Assembly (NCBI GenBank): GCA_029204225.1
Contig: CM055113.1
Coordinates: forward strand, 17,949,746-18,013,745
From: Diphasiastrum complanatum
Taxonomy: Eukaryota; Streptophyta; Lycopodiopsida; Lycopodiales; Lycopodiaceae
Length of the DNA stretch: 64,000 bases
Reading direction: 5' to 3'
Positions 57,296 through 64,000 of the stretch are shown in pieces (position 1 is the first letter of the stretch; the number at the start of each line of letters is the position of its first letter). Under the pieces are notes generated by a model that searched no databases, was not told where the DNA came from, and saw only the letters and a list, made by a program, of their open reading frames with translations. Made by a program: the position numbers and the translations under genes.

Positions 57296-58511
57296 TGTAG
57301 CGCAGACATCCCAAAGGGAGTTGGGAACCACGACTTAGCTTCCCAGCCTTCAACTCTTGCCATCCAAACCGACTTGACATACAAACAACCAACTCACCAA
57401 CAACGATCAGACTTAACCAACTTGAAGTTCCGAAAACCAACATTGAGATCCAACCTGGCGCCATGCCAGATCGGGGGTCCTGATGTGGGTGACTTCCCTC
57501 CAAGCAAGCCGCCTGACATACATCAAACTTAACCAACTCGAAGCTTCGTTACAAACGAGTAACATCCATTCCAAGCAAGCGGTCTGACTTACATCAGACT
57601 TAACCAACTGAAAGCTTCGTCACGAGCGCTGGAAGCCAACTTGGCGCCACGCTAGACTAGACAGCCATAAACAGGTAACTTCTACCCAAGCAAGCTATCC
57701 AACTCAGCCGCCACGTTAGAACCCGTTCCCCAAGAGCTTAACCCATTCACATTCATGTAAGGAACACTCAGAACCACAAGCCGCGACAGATATGGAGACA
57801 ACCAGTTCTTGGACCAAATGGTCCCGACAGCATACCGTTGGCGCCACGGACCGAATGGTCCCGACGACATACCGCTGGCGTCCCGGGATACGACCCTCAG
57901 CTATGTACCAACTTAAAAAATTTGAAGTGGCCTTACAACTGGCATTTTTACCGAACACTGAAACCCAGAAGGTAATCAGGTCAGTTTGAGAAAAATCCCA
58001 CTTTATTGATAAATCTGAGAAGGTTACATTTCAAGTGTGTGACCGACCCTAGTCTCCGGGGTGCTGCTATGCCAAGGCGAGAGCCATGACAACATTCCAG
58101 CAAGGGAGGCTGAGACTTGGTTGGAGCTCGGTCTGAGTCGCAACCCGCACTCCCCTATAGTATTGGTGTGATTCGGCACCCCCCCTCATACAAAGCACTC
58201 TACCCAAGCTGGTAAGGCACATTTTTCTCTCTCTAGAATTTTCTCTTTCTAGAAAGTCATTTTCTCTCTCTAGATTTTATTGATCCCCAGGCTTCCTTTA
58301 ATCATGCCTAGATCGTGTGAGGTGATTGCACATCGATCTGAGCTCTCTGGACTCCGCTAGAACCGATCAAAGATTTTCAGCCATAGAAACTTGGCGCCGG
58401 CTGGATTCTGGTCACAGTGGCGCCGGGAGCAGCAGGGGCGCTACTGGCGCCGGGGACATAGCTGGCGCAAGTGGCGCCAGAAGTAAAGCTTGTAAAGGTA
58501 GCTTTACAACA
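57296..58511 (-). repeat. 5' LTR of the non-autonomous element
   Basis: 1216 bp partner of 53757-54957. It is longer mainly through an extra GC-rich segment (GCAGCAGGGGCGCTACTGGC region, near 58427-58447). The GGCGCC-rich block recurs at 58393-58480. Confidence 0.85.
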
Positions 58512-59765
58512 TATGGCCCAGCACCACACATGGGTAACCCAGATTTGGCACTTTTTGGGATTTAATGAGATTCTGAACTGTCGACAATGAATTAAGGGCC
58601 TCGAGATGTTTATCCTTAGAAGAATGTACACCAAGATCGTCGAGATAGATCTCTAGATTCTTGTGTAGCAAATCTTTGATAGGCGAATGTGCCAAACTCT
58701 GTAACAAAGGCTGTTTTGAATCAATCTTTAGGAGCAATTTGGACTAAGAAATAGCCACTAAAACCGTCTAGGAAGCTAAAAGCTTATGCTCTTGCCATAT
58801 CTTCGAGGATTTGTGTGGTCAGAGGTAAGGGAAAGTGATCATTCTTTGTTTGATCATTAAGCTTCTTCAAATTCACGCAGATACGAAGTTTACCGTTCTT
58901 CTCTGGTACCACCACAATTGGTGATACCCAACTAGTGTGTTCGATTTCATAAATAAAACCAGCATCGAGAAGCTTTTGAATATCTTCTCGTATCTTCTTG
59001 CGATATGTTGGATTGGTGCGATAAGGTTTCGCTCTCACAGGCACCATCCAATAATGGGATTGTATGGACAACAACGTTAGGAGGAACTCCCTTCATTTCT
59101 TTATAATTCCATGCAAACACATCTCTGTATTTGCGCAATAACTTTTTCAAATTCCGTAATTGGGTTGGATTCAGGTGGGCTCCTACGTGTACAATACGAT
59201 CTATGTCTTTATCACCATCCTTCAGATTAAGAGGTATTGTCTTTGCAGGTCCCTCAAAAGAAGTTGATGGTGGTTGAGGCTCCCGTTTTGGCTTAACCAA
59301 ACTGATGACAACATCACCGTTCATGTAATCCTTGAAGTGTTGGGGAACATCATAAAGTGGATCATCAACTACCTCAGGTGGAAGCTTAGGAATATCCCCT
59401 ATAAGTGAGTTTGTAGATGATGAAGCGTGACTAGAATTTTTTTGGTTTTGTATCATAGGCCTAATTGGCTGTTTTAGCTTTTCACGCATTTGGAATTGCT
59501 TATCAGTCAATCGTACATGTAGTGGATTTGTGGATTTGTAGTGGTAGGCATGCATGGATTTTTTGGTGATTTTTCTCGGACTAAGTCTTCGTTAATGGTG
59601 TTCAAAACTTCCGTTGGTCAGCCATACATAACTTGTATCTAGGCTTTTCCAATGTGGATATTCCCCATGTCTTGGCTAAGGACAGGGCAATAATATTCAA
59701 GCCAAACCCACTATCGAGAATGGCTTGCACACATGGGTAAGATTTGACAAAATTTTCAGAATTCA
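58512..59765 (-). pseudogene. Ty3/gypsy pol, 5' part: protease and RT
   Basis: From about 59765 down: RVNSENFVKSYPCVQAILDS then GFGLNII, a retropepsin-like site (DSG kept). A break near 59600 is followed by a 202-codon frame (58947-59555) with the spacer LRKYRDVFAWNYKEMKGVPP. The RT frame 58784-59074 has YRTNPTYRKKIREDIQKLLD, SPIVVVPEKNGKLRICVNLK and LPLTTQILEDMARA. A stop, then FSFLDGFSGYFLVQIAPKD, KTAFVTEFGTF. A deletion removes the MPFGL...FQR segment, and YLDDLGVHSSKDKHLEAL follows, with the catalytic Asp pair in a YLDD context. Homology runs to the junction at 58511 and resumes at 53756. Confidence 0.88.
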
Positions 59766-59977
59766 CACGTGTGGGGATGATCCACAAGTATGATAGATCT
59801 TATTAAGCTTTATGATTAGCACAATAATCTGATTCTAGACTGAATAGCAAGATCTAGTATAGAACTTATGGCTTAACCGCAATCTAGCATGCTAAGAATC
59901 ATAGAATGATAGCAATGAATCATAAATGAGCAAAAGTACAAGAAATTAGTGTATGAGCATTAGCCTCAACACGAGCT

Positions 59978-60026
<49 letters not shown>

Positions 60027-60551
60027 TCAAGCAAAAATGGTGTAGATCCAAAATGGCATTAGATAGCTACAAAGCTTTGGTTCTTCATAAAAAATTATGA
60101 GAATAGCTACACATATTTATGGAGTTTGAGGTAGCTCGAGGTAGAACCACATCCACCCACCTTTCAATGACATCTAAAGTGAAAACTAGAGTCTAAGTGA
60201 CATTTGTCACATCTCATGCATGTATCTTTACCTACTTTTACCAAGTGTCCTAGTTCTAACTAGAATTGTACAAATCATCATGCATGTGTCCATTTCACTT
60301 TGTGCATGTCTTGCATGTCACTATGGATCACTTACAATAAATGCATGTGATATGCCACGAGTTTCTACAAGCATATTATTGCTATTTCTAAGTCTACAAT
60401 CTACATGCAAGTTGTATTCAACCAACTAGATATGACAAATCCATATAGCTCGAGTTCTATCTAGGCCAAATTTGGCATTTACATTTATGAGACAACATAC
60501 AAAGTTTGTAGCAAGCCTAAAGTCAAGATGGATTATTTTTCAATTTCAACA
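59766..60551 (-). repeat. Probable 3' LTR of the minus-strand copia element
   Basis: On the minus strand TTTAGGAGGAG is followed by TGTTGAAATTGAAAAATAATCC at 60551, a PPT and LTR start. The inner end near 59766 reads CACACGTGTGAATTC, like the CACACGTGTGAAATTCAACA end of the LTR at 28851-29569, but the last bases merge into the gypsy coding sequence and no CA end is certain. A (GA)n tract lies inside. Confidence 0.5.
59977..60024. repeat. (GA)n microsatellite of about 48 bp
   Basis: A GA run with one interruption (GAAAGA) inside the probable LTR. Confidence 0.95.
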
Positions 60552-60568
60552 CTCCTCCTAAAAAAAAT

Positions 60569-62993
60569 CTATGTTGACTTGAACATGGATCTTGGAATTA
60601 CTCCAAGATTGGCTCTATGCTTGATGAAGGAACTCTTGCTCAAAGGTTTGGTAAGCAAATCTGCAATACAAGATGATGTGTCGATGTGCAAGTAGATTTC
60701 CCCTCCAATGAGCTTCTCTCTCACGAAGTGATGTGCAACTTCGATGTGTGTGCTCCTTGCATGGAATATCGGATTGTTGGCAAGGGCTTGTGCCGAAATG
60801 TTGTCACACACGATCATAGGTAGATCATCTTCCATGATTATCTTTAGCTCCACTAGCAACCTCTTGATCCAAAGCACTTCCTTTGTTGTTGTAGTGAGTG
60901 CTTTATACTCAGCTTCACAAGATGAGAGTGATACAATATCTTGCTTTTTGGAAAGCCAAGATATCAAGTTTCCTCCAAGATATATGACATAAGCACTTGT
61001 AGATTTTCGATCTGCTCTATCACTTGCAAAATTCGAGTCAGAATAGCCAACTATAGAAAGATCTTTACTTTTATACAACAAACCATAATAAAAGTTGAAG
61101 ATATGTATCTAAGCACTCTCTTGGCCATTTTCTAATGATGAATAGTAGAATTTTGCATAGCTTGGCTCAACTTATGAACACTAAAACTTATGTCAGGTCT
61201 AGTTATTGTGAACCAAATTAAGGAGCCTGTAAGACTCCTAAAAAGAGTGATGTCCACGAAGGATCTTTCATCACCTTTATTAGGGTCTTTTACAATTTGC
61301 TCCATAGGAGTTTCTATACTCTTACAATCTAGCATATTGAACTTTTTTAACATTGAAAGAGCATACTTGGATTGACATACAAAAGCTTTATCTTTAAGAA
61401 AGTCAATCTCTAATCCTAATATGTATTCCAAGATCTTGCATCTTGAACTCTTTTCCAAGTGCAACATTGGTCTCTTGTTAGAATGATATCATCAACATAA
61501 ATAAGAAGGATGACAATATCTCTATCATAAAACTTGATATACAAGATAGTCCATATAGACTTTTGAAGAGCAAGCAAACTTTGTCTTTATCATAGATGAA
61601 CCCAATAGGCTAATCCATATAAATCTCTTCTTCTAGATATCCATTTAAAAATGCATTAGAGACATCTAGTTGAAAAACTTGCCAATTGAAAAAACAAGCA
61701 ATAGAAATTTGATTCTAATTGATACCATCTTTGCAACTGGAGCAAAAGTCTCCTCATAATCAAGTCCATAAACTTGAGCAAAACCCTTTGCACAAAGCCT
61801 TGCCTTGTACTTGTTGATTGTGCCATCTTGATTATACTTGACTCGAAAAACCCACTTGCAACCAATGGTGTGCTTGTTGGATGGAAGATCCACAAGCTCC
61901 CATGTCTTGTTGGTCATCAAAGCATCATATTCCTCCTTCATGGTAAGAAACCATTCCTTCGAATTGAGTGCATCATATACATCCTTTGGCTCTTCATGTG
62001 AAATAAAATAAGCACAATTAGTGGAGCTGAGTTCCACTTGCTTGCCTCTATCTTCATATGTAAGCCTCCTAGGCTCGGATCTTTCTCTTTGAGACCTCCT
62101 TGGTGAAAAGATTCGAGGTGACTCCTCCTCAATTCTCGGTCCCATCTCTCCATGATAGTCTTCAAGGGTGATGATTGGAGTATCTTTTTGAGAATCTTTG
62201 AACTCGGCCTCCTCAAGAATGTATTTTTGATCCTCATGGAATATAATATCCCTACTCTCAATTGTAGTTGAGGTAGAGGGAACATAGATTTTGTAAGCCT
62301 TCTTGTTGGATGAATGTCCAACCATGATCCCTTTAATAGAATTAGGATCATCTCTTTTCCTTGTTTCCAAGGGTACATGAACAAAGCAAGCACATGCAAA
62401 AACTCTTAGGTGGTCTACCTTAGGTTTTTCTTAAACAAGACTTCATATGGTGATTTTTCAGCAAGTGCATTGTGAGGTAATCTATTGCACAAATAGTTTG
62501 CACGATTAATTGCTTCACCCCAATATTTAGCACATTCACATAAAGATTGATTTTTCCTCTCAGCACCTCCATTTTGAGATGGAGAATAAGCACAAGAAAA
62601 CTATTCCTTCACCTTCACAATATTCATAAAACTTGTTGGAGATGTATTCACCTCCTCCATCACATCTTAAAGCTTTAACTTTGAAAGAAAATTGTTTCTC
62701 AACATAAGCTTTGAAGATTAGGAAGTGATCAAATACCATAGCTTTTGAAGAAAGTAGATACAACCAAGTATATCTTGTAAAGTCATCAATAAAGGTGACA
62801 AAACATGTTGCACCACCAATACTTTTAGAAGAAGAAAAATAAACATCCGAGTGTATAAGTTCAAAGGATGAGTAGTCGTGATAAAAGACTTTTGATATGG
62901 CTTTCTATATGATTTTGCAATAGCATAAGCCTCACAAGGCTTGAAATCTTTGGAAAATGATTTTGGAAGGCAGGTTTCAATGGTTCTTGACAT
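60569..62993 (-). pseudogene. copia pol: integrase, RT, RNase H, several breaks
   Basis: From 62993 down: CLPKSFSKDFKPCEAYAIAK of the zinc region, then in a second frame FVTFIDDFTRYTWLYLLSSK, ALRCDGGGEYISNKFYEYC, and after a shift QNGGAERKN, so all integrase acidic residues can be found. The C-terminus follows (IMVGHSSNKKAYKIY), then 61666-62370 with RRSQRERSEPRRLTYEDRGK and the RT start (CKWVFRVKYNQDG, CAKGFAQVYGLDYEETFAP). The palm is partly deleted; IYVDDIILTRD is at about 61470-61505. RNase H is in 61132-61467 (TRPDISFSVHKLSQAM) and 60569-61081 (YSDSNFASDRADRKSTSAYV, SLSSCEAEYKAL, HFVREKL). The 5' end with gag and protease is missing. Confidence 0.87.
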
Positions 62994-64000
62994 GTTTATG
63001 ATGGTCTGTGAGCTGAGTGTAAGTTGCTGCTACAAAGAAAGATCACCATCCATTACCCTTCACAGATTTTATTTTAGACCAAGTTGCTGGACAAGAACGT
63101 TGCACAATTCAATGCTAAGCTAGCAAATACTGAGATATAGACGTAATTTTATAAGAAATTGTAAAAATCCTAGCTAAGAATTTGATTTCATCTTAGACAA
63201 TGCAAAGATCTAAAAAAAATGAATCAATATGTGCATAGAACTTGAGAAGTAGAGTTACTTGGAGATGGATACACTAACGAGAATAGCCAACCAATAATGA
63301 TTTCCTACCAGAAAGTTGGAAATAAGCACTCCAAACTTCATCTTTGAATTCAACTAGAAGCCTTGCTTTGATATAATTGTGGAGCTCTCCAGCTTATAAG
63401 GATATTTGAAAAGACATTACGGAGCTAAATCACCCAACCAACAAGAAGCTCAAGATCAGTCAACCTAAAACTTTATCCCCGAGCCACAAAATGAGAGAGG
63501 AGACATGTATTCAAAACCTGAAAGCCAATAATGAGGAGGGTGAGTTTCACTAGGATTTATAAACCCTATCAGCCTATGCATGTGTCACACTAACTGAACT
63601 CACATTCAGTTTCAATTGATAGTCTCTTAGCATGCATATAATCGTCACAAACGATGTGTTGCTTCACATCTCACTATTAGAGTACCCTAAAGTCCCTCAA
63701 AGTTAATGATTAAAAACTGACTTGAACTGGAATTTTGAGGCGGAACTAATATATTCAACACCAGAGGCCTAATATCCAAGGTTATTTTAAATTCTGGGTA
63801 ATTCGACATGGCCATAACACCTTTCTTTGTAGGAATTTTTTTGTTGGTTTATATTATTACTTTTTTGATGTTTTTTTTGGTTGGTAATCGCTTGGGTCAT
63901 GTGAAATATCATAGATCCCTTGGGAGGGGGCCATCGGCGCGCTCACAAGAGCAAGTTAATGCCCTTCTACTATTAAGGCCTAACCAGATAAGATGGCCCT
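62994..64000. other. No gene recognised up to the window edge
   Basis: AT-rich DNA with short frames only. No LTR or PBS for the copia element was seen on this side, so that element is 5' truncated. Confidence 0.5.

Larger units (their letters stand above)
53757..58511 (-). mobile_element. 4.75 kb LTR element without recognisable polymerase, inserted in gypsy RT
   Basis: Direct repeats 53757-54957 and 57296-58511 (1.2 kb) bracket 2.3 kb. The element interrupts the gypsy RT between LGH and IIFRNGIATD, and TATGG flanks both sides (53752-53756, 58512-58516) as a 5 bp target duplication. Orientation is minus: AAAGGTGGGGTGGA before TGTTGTAAAGC at 54957 is a good polypurine tract. No gag, protease, integrase or RT motif was found inside, so it depends on other elements (a LARD-like arrangement). 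It is younger than the gypsy copy. The usual tRNA-Met PBS is absent next to the 5' LTR. Confidence 0.82.

Overview
The window looks like nuclear DNA of a land plant with a large, repeat-rich genome. The evidence is plant-type Ty1/copia and Ty3/gypsy retroelements whose primer-binding sites (PBS) match the initiator tRNA-Met type, DUF659-type hAT transposase remains, a plant-style alpha-carbonic anhydrase with short GT-AG introns, and an exon that resembles the plant SNM1-like DNA-repair metallo-beta-lactamase. The AT-rich composition, the many decayed and nested elements and the long microsatellites would suit a fern, gymnosperm or other large plant genome. The species cannot be named from sequence alone.

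Layout. 1-4700: no gene, but direct and inverted repeats. 4848-6953: minus-strand pieces of a gypsy polyprotein and a copia integrase. 7142-8400: an unclassified coiled-coil reading frame. 8650-12060: tandem duplications, (GA)n and (CT)n tracts and a decayed LINE (minus). 12819-13007: an exon of an SNM1-like gene with a stop codon. 13426-15180: a decayed hAT transposase (minus). 15651-20912: the most complete element, a 5.26 kb copia retrotransposon with two 270 bp LTRs whose pol has lost the reverse transcriptase core. 20914-22111: the 3' end of a second copia element. 22320-24636: no gene. 24637-26721: an alpha-carbonic anhydrase gene (minus).

27630-28850: a KIAA1586-like hAT transposase remnant, cut by a copia LTR (28851-29569). 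29786-35770: microsatellites, a 27 bp hairpin and several degenerate copia pieces. 35839-39560: two copia pol genes facing away from each other, joined at about 37733, each ending in a PPT and an LTR start. 39570-45430: more copia LTR, gag, protease and integrase pieces. 45431-49167: nothing recognised apart from one anonymous reading frame.

49168-63000 is a nest. An unclassified frame-broken coding region (49168-50922) and GGATGCAA-type minisatellites lie downstream of a Ty3/gypsy pol (minus, 51895-59765). That pol is split by a 4.75 kb LTR element without a recognisable polymerase (53757-58511, 5 bp TSD TATGG). A minus-strand copia element (59770-62993) borders the gypsy protease region.

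Only the carbonic anhydrase and the SNM1-like exon look like host genes. Both carry damage: the anhydrase lacks the exon for the third zinc ligand and has Ala-Arg where the active-site Thr-Thr belongs. All mobile elements seen are disabled by stops, frameshifts or deletions. The best leads for something unusual are the probably non-catalytic anhydrase, the RT-deleted copia element, the polymerase-less LTR element with an array of short stem-loops next to its 5' LTR, the unclassified reading frame at 49168-50922, and the strong foldbacks at 2024-2155 and 30843-30922.
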